NCBI GenBank assembly: GCA_013372975.1
Contig: JABXIS010000021.1
Coordinates: 1 to 64,000, forward strand
Direction: 5' to 3'
Origin: Alphaproteobacteria bacterium
GTDB taxonomy: Bacteria; Pseudomonadota; Alphaproteobacteria; Sphingomonadales; Kordiimonadaceae
DNA length: 64,000 nucleotides
The position numbers were made by a program, and so were the translations under genes. The notes under the pieces are model-generated. The model had not been told where the DNA came from. It worked only from the letters and a program-made list of their open reading frames with translations, and ran no database searches. Below are positions 16,470 to 25,610 of the stretch, piece after piece (position 1 is the stretch's first letter; every line of letters starts with the position of its first letter).

Positions 16470-17732
16470 ATGGCTTCTTCTCCTACATGGTTCGAGGAAG
16501 GTGTCGAGCATATCTGGTTGCCCTACACCCAGATGAAAACCGCGACACCACCGTTGCCTGTAAAATCCACCGATGGCGTGCGCATCACGCTGGCGGATGG
16601 GCGCGAGCTGATTGACGGCATCTCAAGCTGGTGGGCCGCCGCGCACGGCTATAACCATCCGCATATCATGGACGCCATGAAGGCCCAGCTTGAAGCCATG
16701 CCCCACTGCATGTTCGGCGGGCTGGTGCATGAACCCGCGCTCAGGCTGTCAAAACGTCTGGCCAACCTGCTGCCGGGGGACCTGAATCGTGCCTTCATTG
16801 CGGAATCAGGGTCGGTTTCGGTGGAAGTGGCCATGAAAATGGCGGCGCAATATTTCATAAACAAGGGCGAAAAGCGCAGCAAGTTTGTGCATTTCCGAGG
16901 CACCTATCATGGCGACACCTTGGGCACCATGGCAGTATGTGACCCGGAAGAAGGCATGCATGGCCTATTCAAGGGCATGCTTGCTGACAATTTGTTGACC
17001 GACCTGCCGCGAAGCCCCGAAGAAGCCGAACGGTTTGCAGCTTTCCTTAAGGTGAATGCCCCTGATGTGGCGGCGGTGATCACGGAACCCTTGGTGCAGG
17101 GCGCCGGTGGTATGGTGTTTCATCCAGCGGAGACACTTCAATGGATCAGGCAGGCGTGTGACGCGGCGGGTGTGTTGATGATTGTTGATGAAATCTTCAC
17201 CGGCTTTTACCGCACAGGCACCATGTTCGCCATTGATCAGGCCGGCATTGTGCCTGATATGGTGACCCTGTCCAAAGCCCTCTCGGGTGGTGTGACGCCG
17301 CTCAGTGTTTGTGTGGCACGGGACGCTATTTTCGACGCCTTCTATGACGATGATCCCATGAAAGCCCTGATGCATGGCCCCACCTATATGGCGCATGCCC
17401 TAGGGTGCGCGGCAGCAAACGCCTCGCTTGATCTGTTCGAGCAGGAAGATTATGCGGCCAAAGTGGAAGCTATTCAGCATCAGTTGATGGCTGAACTGGC
17501 CCCATGTGGCTTTATGGCCAATGTCAAAAGCGTGCGGGTGAAGGGTGCGATTGGGGTGGTTCAGCTTGAGGATGCCTCGGGCCTCGAGCAGCTCAAGCCC
17601 CTGTTCGTGGAAAAAGGCGTATGGATACGCCCATTCCGTGACATTGTGTATCTAACCCCACCTTTGGTGATCGAGCCGGATGACCTGGGCGTGCTCACCT
17701 CGGCCATCCGGGAAGTTCTTTCTGGCACTTAG
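16470..17732 (+). CDS. bioA: Adenosylmethionine-8-amino-7-oxononanoate aminotransferase
   Basis: A 420-residue class III aminotransferase. GISSWWAAAHGYNHPHI near residue 50 is the BioA-specific substrate region, FRGTYHGDT and DEIFTGFYRTG are the family motifs, and the PLP Lys is in VTLSKALSGG. It makes 7,8-diaminopelargonate using S-adenosylmethionine as amino donor. It forms an operon with bioB. Its stop overlaps the end of the convergent DUF547 gene by four bases. Confidence 0.95.
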   Translation: MASSPTWFEEGVEHIWLPYTQMKTATPPLPVKSTDGVRITLADGRELIDGISSWWAAAHGYNHPHIMDAMKAQLEAMPHCMFGGLVHEPALRLSKRLANLLPGDLNRAFIAESGSVSVEVAMKMAAQYFINKGEKRSKFVHFRGTYHGDTLGTMAVCDPEEGMHGLFKGMLADNLLTDLPRSPEEAERFAAFLKVNAPDVAAVITEPLVQGAGGMVFHPAETLQWIRQACDAAGVLMIVDEIFTGFYRTGTMFAIDQAGIVPDMVTLSKALSGGVTPLSVCVARDAIFDAFYDDDPMKALMHGPTYMAHALGCAAANASLDLFEQEDYAAKVEAIQHQLMAELAPCGFMANVKSVRVKGAIGVVQLEDASGLEQLKPLFVEKGVWIRPFRDIVYLTPPLVIEPDDLGVLTSAIREVLSGT

Positions 17733-18880
17733 TTGCCCTCAGGGGCCTCTTCTGGTGTCTGGGGTGCTACTGCGATCTCGTCGTCCATCTCTTCGGATGT
17801 ACCATGTTCAACCGTTTCGATATCAACTATGCCACGGCGCCTTTTGTGGCGTTCGGTTACACCTTGCAACAGCCTGTGAACATGAGGCGGATATTTGCCG
17901 CTTGAGAGGCCGTTGCCGCGGTCAGAGATAAAATTGGCCCCATCAGGGCCCGTTACATTGCCGTTGAACAGGTCGGCGATGTACCAATCGTTGATAACAG
18001 GGTCGACCTCTTCCACCCAATCCAACTGGCGACGAAAGTCTCCGCGCGCATACTTTTTCAGGTGCTCCAGTATGTCGCGTTCAAAGACCGGGAATTTCTG
18101 CGCCACGATTTTGTAATATTCAGATACGCGCACACGCCGGTCGCCGCTCATGCGGGTGCCACGCACGCTGTTTACGAAGGCAACAGCGTTGTCTTCAAGG
18201 TCGGCGTAAACGCTGTCACCTGTGAAGGCTTTTGTCCGGATATCAGGGGTACCAACGGCCCCCATGAAAAAGCCGTATATCACCACTGGGTCATTCCAGT
18301 TTGACAGGACATGCTGGCGAATATCTGTGAGAGATATTTTCTGCCCCATCACGCTGAATTGACGTTCACAGGCAAAGCGTTTTGGCTTTTTCTCGCAGTC
18401 ACCATACAGGCGATCAAGCAACACAACAGGATACCGGTCTGCCACTTCCGCAATCACGATTGCATTGTGGAGGTTGAGCCAGTAGGCCAGTTGCTCATTC
18501 CTGTTCAGTTTGGCCAGGTCAATCCGGTCAGGCAAAGCCAGAAGCGTATCGCGCACTTCCCGCACCACCATCTTTTGTTCATCTGTTTCGATGAAGTGAT
18601 ACATGATCCGATTGCCTTCCAGGCGGGATGGCTTGGGATTGTCCTTGATCACCCGCGTGCCGGTGCTAGCATCTGGCTTGTAAGCCGGTCGATGGTCTGA
18701 CTTACCAAGTGGCAGGACCGTTTTCTCAAGAAGATAATCCATATCTTCATATTTGAGATCGATCTCGGAAGCCGGATTGTGGCCTGTTGGAAAAGTTGGC
18801 TGATTTGCCGCCAGCGCATTATAGCTTACGCCAAGGAATGCACACGTTATGGCCGTGCGCGCACCCTTCAGGATTTGCAT
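17729..18880 (-). CDS. DUF547-domain secreted protein
   Basis: A 383-residue protein with a signal peptide (about residues 1-24, ending ALA), so probably periplasmic or secreted. The central DUF547 domain (about 130-260) contains its typical AYWLNLHNAIVIAEVADRYP core. A conserved WIEEVDP-like segment (LDWVEEVDPVINDWYIAD) follows. The C-terminus is acidic and low in complexity. DUF547 proteins are common in proteobacteria and plants but lack a proven activity. It is a single gene, overlapping the convergent bioA by four bases. Confidence 0.85.
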   Translation of the reverse strand: MQILKGARTAITCAFLGVSYNALAANQPTFPTGHNPASEIDLKYEDMDYLLEKTVLPLGKSDHRPAYKPDASTGTRVIKDNPKPSRLEGNRIMYHFIETDEQKMVVREVRDTLLALPDRIDLAKLNRNEQLAYWLNLHNAIVIAEVADRYPVVLLDRLYGDCEKKPKRFACERQFSVMGQKISLTDIRQHVLSNWNDPVVIYGFFMGAVGTPDIRTKAFTGDSVYADLEDNAVAFVNSVRGTRMSGDRRVRVSEYYKIVAQKFPVFERDILEHLKKYARGDFRRQLDWVEEVDPVINDWYIADLFNGNVTGPDGANFISDRGNGLSSGKYPPHVHRLLQGVTERHKRRRGIVDIETVEHGTSEEMDDEIAVAPQTPEEAPEGN

Positions 18881-18965
18881 TGTGGACCCCCATGTCTCGC
18901 ATCGAATTTTTTTTATCGTTATAAGGGAAATATAGGGGGCATGGCGGGTGTTTACAAGGTCAGGC

Positions 18966-20072
18966 CTAGACCTTGAGAATGATATTTCGGCGCTGCATCA
19001 CGGCCACGGGTATCCATGTTGCCACGATCACAAGAACGGCAGACACAAGTATGGCGCCTTCCATGCTGATCGTTCCCCCCAGTCCATCCACCAGATGATG
19101 GTTTAAACGGTTCAAAAGCATCGGCCCCATCAGGTAGGTATGCACTACATAGGCCGTGATGGCATTGATTCCAAAAGCCTGCGCAAACTTTACCATCCAG
19201 CTGCGATGGCCCTTAATGTCGATGGCCCAGATCAGGAATGCGAACAGCAACAGTGCAAGCCCAGTGGTGGCAAAAACAAAAGTGGATGACCAGACGGCTT
19301 TCACGATGGGGTGGAAGGGGGCGAGGCCATAGCCAAGTGCAGTAAGAATACTGCCAGCCAGGATAAGCCGCACTACGGTGTTGATGGTACCCCCTCTGGT
19401 TTTGATATAGAGCCCCGCAAGTGCACCCAGAAGGGCCTGTGCGACAGAAGGTAAAGTGCCCAGCACACCTTCAGGTTCAAACGGCAACGGTGCAGTGGGG
19501 TGATAGATCATGTCGCCTAAAATGGCGCGATCAAACCAGCTTGAGAAATTCTGGCCGGCTGCCAAAAGATCACGTGTGGCATCCGGGAAATTCAGCATAA
19601 GCAGGCCGTGGTAACCAATCAGGATCAACAGCGCCATCATAGCAAGGCTGCGCGGGCTGAAGCTGAGATACAGGATCGCAGCAGCGAAGAATGTCAGTCC
19701 AATACGCTGGAGCACACCCAGTAAGCGGATAGGGCCATCCAGATCGGCAAAAGACAGTGTGAGCCCAAGACCAATCAGGAACAGAAGCGCCGCCCTTTTT
19801 AAAAGCCGCAGGGCAATGGCGCTGGAGAGGCCTCCGGTTGCTTTTGCACCCGCAAGGGCAAAGGGCAGGGATACACCCACCATGAAAATGAAAAAGGGAA
19901 ATACGAGATCAGCAACTGTCAGACCTGCCCAAGCTGCATGCAGCAGGGGCGCGTATACGTCTTTGCCGGTGCCATAGTGATAGACTGCGATGCTGTTCAC
20001 CAGCACCATACCAATCACGCTCAGGCCCCTCAACACGTCCAGTGACAGCAATCGTTCTTTCTTTTCAACCAT
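18966..20072 (-). CDS. Heparan-alpha-glucosaminide N-acetyltransferase-like membrane protein (DUF5009/NagX type)
   Basis: A 368-residue polytopic protein with about ten transmembrane helices. It opens with RLLSLDVLRGLSVIGMVLVN, the signature of the YeiB/NagX/DUF5009 acyltransferase group, and has FPFFIFMVGVSLPFAL in helix 2 and GINAITAYVVHTYLMGP near the C-terminus. Members move acetyl groups across a membrane to amino sugars. In bacteria they often accompany N-acetylglucosamine catabolism, but no such genes are adjacent here, so the substrate is open. Confidence 0.82.
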   Translation of the reverse strand: MVEKKERLLSLDVLRGLSVIGMVLVNSIAVYHYGTGKDVYAPLLHAAWAGLTVADLVFPFFIFMVGVSLPFALAGAKATGGLSSAIALRLLKRAALLFLIGLGLTLSFADLDGPIRLLGVLQRIGLTFFAAAILYLSFSPRSLAMMALLILIGYHGLLMLNFPDATRDLLAAGQNFSSWFDRAILGDMIYHPTAPLPFEPEGVLGTLPSVAQALLGALAGLYIKTRGGTINTVVRLILAGSILTALGYGLAPFHPIVKAVWSSTFVFATTGLALLLFAFLIWAIDIKGHRSWMVKFAQAFGINAITAYVVHTYLMGPMLLNRLNHHLVDGLGGTISMEGAILVSAVLVIVATWIPVAVMQRRNIILKV

Positions 20073-20178
20073 GACCTCAATCCCCGCCTTACTAAATGAT
20101 CACGTTGTCATTATCAGAAAAAGGGGCTGGGGGCGATTGTTTTATATAATGACCGGAGAATGGATTTGGATGACAGGG

Positions 20179-20628
20179 CTATTCGTCAAGCACACGCGTC
20201 ATATCGATTTGGTCAAGCCCCTTGCCATACCCATCGGGAATGCAGCCGGTTTCTTTGAATCCGAAACGCTCGAAAAAGGGCGCGCTATGCTGGCTTGTAT
20301 CAATCACAACAGTATCTGCACGACCACTACGCCGGATGGCATCGAGGCGAACGTCCAACAACTGCGCCCCCAGTCCCCGTTTGTGATGTGTCCGCGAAAC
20401 CATGCCCCAGCAAAGCCCTGCGGCCCGCTTCTCTGTGTCGATGACATATCCCCCGCAGGCCATCAAAGAACCCTCTTCTTCCAGAACCAGATAGGGGCCG
20501 GGCAGTGCCTGCAGATATGCTTTGAAATCTTCAATTTCGTTTGCTGCGAAATAGTCTGGCACATTCCCTGCCATGATCTCCATGCAGGCATCGAAATCGC
20601 TTTCTTTATAGGATCGGATAGCAGGCAT
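20179..20628 (-). CDS. GNAT-family N-acetyltransferase
   Basis: A 149-residue single GNAT domain. RSYKESDFDACMEIM is the N-terminal strand-helix, VLEEEGSLMACGGYVID the central strands, and MVSRTHHKRGLGAQLLDVRL the acetyl-CoA pyrophosphate loop (RGLGA). The C-terminal ERFGFKETG is typical. The acceptor substrate is unknown. It is probably a single gene, separated from the Bax inhibitor gene by a terminator. Confidence 0.88.
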   Translation of the reverse strand: MPAIRSYKESDFDACMEIMAGNVPDYFAANEIEDFKAYLQALPGPYLVLEEEGSLMACGGYVIDTEKRAAGLCWGMVSRTHHKRGLGAQLLDVRLDAIRRSGRADTVVIDTSQHSAPFFERFGFKETGCIPDGYGKGLDQIDMTRVLDE

Positions 20629-20645
20629 ATGGCTCTCTGGGCAAT

Positions 20646-20674
20646 AAAAAGCCCGGCGGGTAAGGCCGGGCTTT
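20646..20674 (-). terminator. Rho-independent terminator after the Bax inhibitor-1 gene
   Basis: Arms AAAGCCCGGC (20648-20657) and GCCGGGCTTT (20665-20674) around a seven-base loop. On the minus strand the stem is followed by TTATT. Confidence 0.85.
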
Positions 20675-20696
20675 CGGTGTTTCTTATAGTGCGTGA

Positions 20697-21422
20697 CTAT
20701 TCACGATTGCCGAGGAAGCTCAGCAGATACATGAACAGGTTCACGAAATCCAGATACAGGCTCACGGCACCCATGATGGCGCCTTTGGCAACAGCTTCGC
20801 CAGTGGCCATCATATAATAGCTTTGCTTGATGCGCTGTGTGTCATAGGCGGTAAGGCCTGCGAAGATCAGCACACCAACAACTGAAATCACGAACTGCAT
20901 CATGGACGATGCCATGAAGATATTCACGATGCTGGCAATGATCAGGCCAATGAGGCCCATGAACAGGAAGGTGCCCATGCCAGACAAATCTTTCTTGGTG
21001 GTGTAGCCATAGAGGCTGAGCGCACCAAAGGAAGCAGCCGTGATGAAGAATGTGCGTGCAACGCTTTCACCGGTATACACCAGGAAAATAGAGGCAAGCG
21101 ACAGGCCCATCACCGTGGCAAAAGCCCAAAAGATCATCTGCAACGTGCCAGAGCTCATCTTGTGAACACCAAAGCTCATCACCATGACGAATGCCAGTGG
21201 TGCAAGCGCCAGTACCCAGCGCAGTGGTGAACCATAAACAGTTTGAACCAGTTCCTGGCTGCCCAGCAGCGCGTTACCGAACAGCATTGCAACAATGCCG
21301 GTCAAGAGGACGCCGGACGCCATATAGTTATAGACCTTCAGCATGTAGGCGCGGAGGCCTTCATCGAATTCAGCCGTTTGGGCGGCAGTGCCGGCCCGGA
21401 ATGTTGTATTGTATCGTTCCAC
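20697..21422 (-). CDS. Bax inhibitor-1/YccA-family membrane protein
   Basis: A 241-residue protein with seven hydrophobic segments covering residues about 30-235 and the family-typical FNLTAYDTQRIK-like segment (FAGLTAYDTQRIK) and YLDFVNLFMYLLSFLG at the C-terminus. Bacterial homologues (YccA, YetJ) are linked to FtsH modulation or pH-gated calcium leak. It is a single gene with its own terminator. Confidence 0.93.
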   Translation of the reverse strand: MERYNTTFRAGTAAQTAEFDEGLRAYMLKVYNYMASGVLLTGIVAMLFGNALLGSQELVQTVYGSPLRWVLALAPLAFVMVMSFGVHKMSSGTLQMIFWAFATVMGLSLASIFLVYTGESVARTFFITAASFGALSLYGYTTKKDLSGMGTFLFMGLIGLIIASIVNIFMASSMMQFVISVVGVLIFAGLTAYDTQRIKQSYYMMATGEAVAKGAIMGAVSLYLDFVNLFMYLLSFLGNRE

Positions 21423-21518
21423 GATAAATGCTCCCCACAGGGTTACTTACAGTTGACCCAAATATGGTTATTCCGACTGCCATTTGCAACAGCAATCGGA
21501 ATGATTTGATCCGATTTT

Positions 21519-24068
21519 CTATTCGGTCCGCAAGACCGCGTTAGGTTTAATGCCTAGTGCACGGTAGCTTGAACCAAGCCCGAAAAGCACAGTTACCAAG
21601 AGGCTCGTGGCCACTGTGAAAATCATTGGTTTGGGCAGGAAACTGAACTCCATATCCATCACCTGCTCCACCACAATCCAGCCCGTGAGGCTGCCAAGGC
21701 CAAGCGCAATACCAGCCGTGATCAGGCCGATGAGCGTATATTCCAGAAGATACGCGCGAAGAATTTGGCTTCTCACGGCACCCACCACTTTCAGGATCAC
21801 GCTTTCATACACACGCTGGCGGAAACCGGCGGCAATTGCGCCCGCCAGCACCAGGATGCCTGCGATGATTGCCACAGCGGCCGTGGCGCGCACGGCAGTG
21901 CCGATCTGGTCCATCATCGTGTTCACACTGGAGAGCACTTCTTTCATGCGAATGGCGGTGATGTTCGGGAAAGTCCGCGTGATCATGCGGTGGGTTTCAT
22001 GTTCGCCCGCGTCAGTTGCCTTCATGGTTGCCATGAAGGTATGCGGCGCTGCAGCAAGGGTATTGGGATCAAACAGGATCACAAAATTGAAACCGAATGT
22101 ACCCCAGTCGATCTCCCGAAGGGACCTAACAGTGGCAGTGATCTCCCGGCCCAGAACGGTGATGCTGATGGTATCTCCGACCTTCAGGCCCAAGCCATCT
22201 GCTGCTTCCTTGCCAAGGCTCACTTCTGGCGCGCCTGTATAGTCCGCTGGCCACCATTCGCCATCAACGATATGGCTGCCGTTCCCAAGCTCGGGCATAT
22301 AGGAAAGGCCGCGATCGCCACGAAGGATCCAGCGCACATTCTGGGCAACTTCAACTTCTGATGCTTTCACGCCATTCAGTTTGGTTACACGACCGCGCAG
22401 GTTCGGGATAACGACCAGCTCTTCCACACCTTCGACACCACGTGCCGCAGTTTGGAAGTCTTCCAACTGATGGCGCTGGATATCCAGCATGAAGAAGGCA
22501 GGGGCTTCTTCCGGCACCTGTTCGGTCAGCCGTGCTTCCAGGTTGCCCTCGATCAGTGCCAATGTGGCAAACAATGTCAGGCCAAGACCCAGTGAGATAA
22601 CAACCGCGCCTGTTGCTGCGCCCGGCCGGTGCAGGTTGGCGACAGCCATGCGAATAAGCGGGTTGCGGGATCGAGGTGCCTTGGAAGCCCCGCGTTCAAT
22701 CAGCCAGCTTGTCAGGCGCAAGAGTACAAGTGTTGCCGCTGCCCCGCCCATAAAGCCTGCAGCCAGCATCCGGCGGTCAGACATGCCGACGGCCAAAAGG
22801 ACAACAGCGGTGGCGGCCCCAAAGATGGCCGCCACATAGATAAAGCGCGGCCACCGGCTTTCAGGTGAAACCAGTGCCCGGAAAAGCCGAACGGCTGGCA
22901 AGTCGCGTGCCTTGCCCAGCGGCCAAACGGTGAAAGCTACAGTAATCATCAGGCCGTAAAGGGCGGATAACATCAGTGCCATGGGGTATACGCCGCCACC
23001 CGGTTTTACAGGCAGCGTATCCGGCAGAAACAGCGCCAATACGCCAGGTAGCATCGCACCCACAATCATGCCAACAGCGATGGCCACAAGACCGATCAGC
23101 ATTATCTGGAAGAAATAGGTTTTGAAAACCACGCTGCCGTCAGCGCCCAAAATCTTGAGTGTGGCGATGGTACGGGTTTTGCGGTCCATATAGCCGCGAA
23201 CCGCATTGCCAACGCCCACACCGCCAACAACAAGGGCTGAGATACCCACAAGCGTGAGGAAGATACCCATCTGGTCGATGAAGTTCCTCAGTCCCGGCGC
23301 ACTGTTGGAACGATCACGTACGCGCCAGTTTGCGTCCGGGAAGGCTTCCTTCAGGGCTTCGTTGGTGGCCTTGATGTCAGACCCGTCAGGCAGTTTCAGT
23401 TTGTAATAATAGTTTACAAGGCTGCCGGTGGTCACAAGGCCGGTCGCTTCAAGGGCTGCGCGCCGGATCATCACCGATGGCCCAAGCTGGAAGCCCATGT
23501 TGGCTTTGTCTGGCTCTTTGTCGATGAAGGCGCGGATATCTGCCTTGATACCGCCAAATGTAAGCGTATCGCCCACCTTCACTTCAAGGCGTTCAGCCAG
23601 CAAGGGATCAATCGCTGCGCCCCATTTGCCCGCATGTTGGGCGAAAAGTGCTTCGTTATCGAGGGCGGGTGTGGTGTTGAAATCGCCGTACAGCGGGTAT
23701 CTTTCGTCAACAGCCCGCAGCTCCACGAGGGTTGAGCGCGGTTCACCGCCCGAGGCCGCCACATCCACATGAGCCATGGTGCGCAGGCGAGCGCTATCAG
23801 AAAGCGTGCCACGTTCTTCAAGCCATGCCCGTGGCTCCGGCGCCAATGTCGCCTGAAAGATATTGATCTCCATGTCGCCACCAAGGATGGATTGTCCTTC
23901 GCGCTCCATGCCGTCCTGGATGGCACGCGTGAGCGAACCAACGGCAGCAATGGCAGTCACGCCTAAAATCAGGCATGCCATGAAAATCTTGAAGCCTGAA
24001 AGGCCACCACGAAGTTCCCTAAGGGCCAGTCTCAGCGCCACTGGCATGGCGGGGCTGCGGCTGATCAT
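21519..24068 (-). CDS. FtsX-family ABC transporter permease (YbbP type)
   Basis: An 849-residue permease with an N-terminal helix (about 22-42), a large MacB-like periplasmic domain, FtsX domain 1 (about 265-390), a second periplasmic domain and FtsX domain 2 (about 730-845). The duplicated FtsX layout and length match YbbP. Its start overlaps the stop of the ATPase gene by four bases. With the divergent TesA-like esterase this is the classic ybbA-ybbP-tesA neighbourhood. Substrate is not established; an envelope lipid or lipoprotein is often suggested. Confidence 0.92.
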   Translation of the reverse strand: MISRSPAMPVALRLALRELRGGLSGFKIFMACLILGVTAIAAVGSLTRAIQDGMEREGQSILGGDMEINIFQATLAPEPRAWLEERGTLSDSARLRTMAHVDVAASGGEPRSTLVELRAVDERYPLYGDFNTTPALDNEALFAQHAGKWGAAIDPLLAERLEVKVGDTLTFGGIKADIRAFIDKEPDKANMGFQLGPSVMIRRAALEATGLVTTGSLVNYYYKLKLPDGSDIKATNEALKEAFPDANWRVRDRSNSAPGLRNFIDQMGIFLTLVGISALVVGGVGVGNAVRGYMDRKTRTIATLKILGADGSVVFKTYFFQIMLIGLVAIAVGMIVGAMLPGVLALFLPDTLPVKPGGGVYPMALMLSALYGLMITVAFTVWPLGKARDLPAVRLFRALVSPESRWPRFIYVAAIFGAATAVVLLAVGMSDRRMLAAGFMGGAAATLVLLRLTSWLIERGASKAPRSRNPLIRMAVANLHRPGAATGAVVISLGLGLTLFATLALIEGNLEARLTEQVPEEAPAFFMLDIQRHQLEDFQTAARGVEGVEELVVIPNLRGRVTKLNGVKASEVEVAQNVRWILRGDRGLSYMPELGNGSHIVDGEWWPADYTGAPEVSLGKEAADGLGLKVGDTISITVLGREITATVRSLREIDWGTFGFNFVILFDPNTLAAAPHTFMATMKATDAGEHETHRMITRTFPNITAIRMKEVLSSVNTMMDQIGTAVRATAAVAIIAGILVLAGAIAAGFRQRVYESVILKVVGAVRSQILRAYLLEYTLIGLITAGIALGLGSLTGWIVVEQVMDMEFSFLPKPMIFTVATSLLVTVLFGLGSSYRALGIKPNAVLRTE

Positions 24069-24805
24069 TTGCCGCCGACCTTGCCGAAGGTTGCGCCTTC
24101 ACCGGTGACGGATTGGGTGTTGCCCGTGTCGTCAACGATGCGGCCATCCGACATGGAGATCACGCGGTCACAGCGGTCTGCCAGCGCCGGGTCGTGTGTG
24201 ACCAGCACGAGGGTTGAACCCCGCTGTTCAGACAGGTCAAAAATCAGGTCAATGATGGCGTGGCCGGTTTTACCGTCCAGGTTGCCTGTCGGTTCGTCAC
24301 CGAAAAGGATCGCAGGTTCGGGCGCAAGCGCGCGGGCCAGTGCAACACGCTGCTGCTCGCCGCCTGAAAGCTGTGCCGGGTAATGGTCCATCCGGTGGGC
24401 AAGGCCTACGGCTTCCAGTTCACGCGCGGCACGGTCAAAGGCATCGTTAATGCCGGCAAGTTCAAGCGGCACTGCCACATTTTCAAGCGCCGTCATTGTA
24501 GGGATCAGGTGAAAGGCCTGCATCACTATGCCCACGCGGGAAAGCCGGTGGCGGGCGAGATCGTCTTCGCTGGCCTTTTCAAATGCCAACCCGTCCAGCG
24601 TTACGGAGCCAGTGGTGGGCTGTTCAAGGCCAGTCATCAGGCTCATGAGCGAGCTTTTGCCGCTGCCTGACGGGCCGACGATGCCCACACTTTCGCCTTT
24701 TTCTATTTGGAAACTGATGCCTTTAAGGATGTTTACAGGCCCCGCACCGCTTTCAAGCGTGAGGGTCACATCCGATAAATTGATGATGCTGTTTTTTTCA
24801 GCCAT
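24065..24805 (-). CDS. ABC transporter ATP-binding protein (YbbA/LolD-like)
   Basis: A 246-residue nucleotide-binding subunit. Walker A is GPSGSGKSSLM (about 43-53), the signature LSGGEQQRVALARAL, and Walker B ILFGDEPTGNLDG. The PTGNLDG form places it in the MacB/LolD/YbbA branch that works with FtsX-type permeases; its partner is the coupled gene downstream. It starts 75 bases from the divergent esterase, leaving a short shared promoter region. Confidence 0.94.
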   Translation of the reverse strand: MAEKNSIINLSDVTLTLESGAGPVNILKGISFQIEKGESVGIVGPSGSGKSSLMSLMTGLEQPTTGSVTLDGLAFEKASEDDLARHRLSRVGIVMQAFHLIPTMTALENVAVPLELAGINDAFDRAARELEAVGLAHRMDHYPAQLSGGEQQRVALARALAPEPAILFGDEPTGNLDGKTGHAIIDLIFDLSEQRGSTLVLVTHDPALADRCDRVISMSDGRIVDDTGNTQSVTGEGATFGKVGGK

Positions 24806-24879
24806 TGTAATTAACTCTCTTCGCTGCCAGATATTCTGTTTATGTTTCTAACTAATCTGTAAAAATGGGAGCTTGCCCT

Positions 24880-25557
24880 GTGAAGGTCAATCGCACGTTC
24901 AAACTTTTTTTCTACATGCTTTCTGCGGTTTGGGGCGCTTCTTTTGCGGCTATTGGCCCTTCTCATGCGGTAGACGGTGAAAAGGAAGGGGCGCCCTTTG
25001 AGATACTGGCGTTTGGGGACAGCCTCACAGCTGGTTATGGCCTCGCGGCGGGCGAGGGCTTCACAGATCAGCTTGAAGCTTGGTTGAATGCCAATATGGA
25101 CAGGTCTGTTACAATCACAAATGGCGGCGTATCAGGCGATACCACAACAGGTGGTCGCTCTAGGCTTGAATGGGGCATGGCACCGTTCGCAGAAGGCAAA
25201 CCCGATCTTGTGATCCTGACACTCGGCGGCAATGATGGCCTGCGGGGCATTGACCCAAAGATCACGCGCGAAAATATCGACGCCATGGTGAAAACACTGA
25301 CTGAAAAGGGCCATCGTGTATTGATCGGCGGCATGCTGGCGCCTCCTAATCTGGGGCCGGATTATGCTGCTGTGTTTGACCCAACTTATACAGAAGTGGC
25401 GGAGAAATATGGCCAGCCGCTTTATCCTTTCTTCCTTGATGGCGTGGCGGCGGATACGGCGCTCAACCAGGCTGACGGTATTCACCCGAACGCTGAAGGC
25501 GTGAAAATTATCGTGGGCAAGATTGGTCCTGTGGTTAAAGGGCTGCTGGAACGCTAG
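24880..25557 (+). CDS. Periplasmic arylesterase / TesA-like GDSL lysophospholipase
   Basis: About 225 residues from the GTG at 24880, chosen because GGGAG lies eight bases before it; the ATG at 24865 overlaps that site. A signal peptide (to about residue 30, ending SHA) precedes an SGNH domain: AFGDSLTAGYGL (Ser), NGGVSGDTT (Gly), LTLGGNDGLRG (Asn), and the C-terminal DGIHPNAEG (Asp/His). TesA homologues hydrolyse acyl-thioesters and lysophospholipids. Its position opposite the ybbA/ybbP pair is conserved in proteobacteria. A bidirectional terminator follows. Confidence 0.92.
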   Translation: MKVNRTFKLFFYMLSAVWGASFAAIGPSHAVDGEKEGAPFEILAFGDSLTAGYGLAAGEGFTDQLEAWLNANMDRSVTITNGGVSGDTTTGGRSRLEWGMAPFAEGKPDLVILTLGGNDGLRGIDPKITRENIDAMVKTLTEKGHRVLIGGMLAPPNLGPDYAAVFDPTYTEVAEKYGQPLYPFFLDGVAADTALNQADGIHPNAEGVKIIVGKIGPVVKGLLER

Positions 25558-25564
25558 GCACAAA

Positions 25565-25588
25565 AAAAGGAGGCCGCAGCCTCCTTTT
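25565..25588. terminator. Bidirectional terminator between arylesterase and chemoreceptor genes
   Basis: AAAAGGAGGC (25565-25574) pairs with GCCTCCTTTT (25579-25588) around CGCA. T runs occur on both strands, so it can end both convergent genes. Confidence 0.88.
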
Positions 25589-25610
25589 CCGTAAAATATG
25601 GTATGGGCTT

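Noticed and set aside
18955-18976. CAAGGTC/GACCTTG hairpin at the end of the acyltransferase-like gene
   Set aside because: It overlaps the stop codon and lacks a T run, so I do not call it a terminator.
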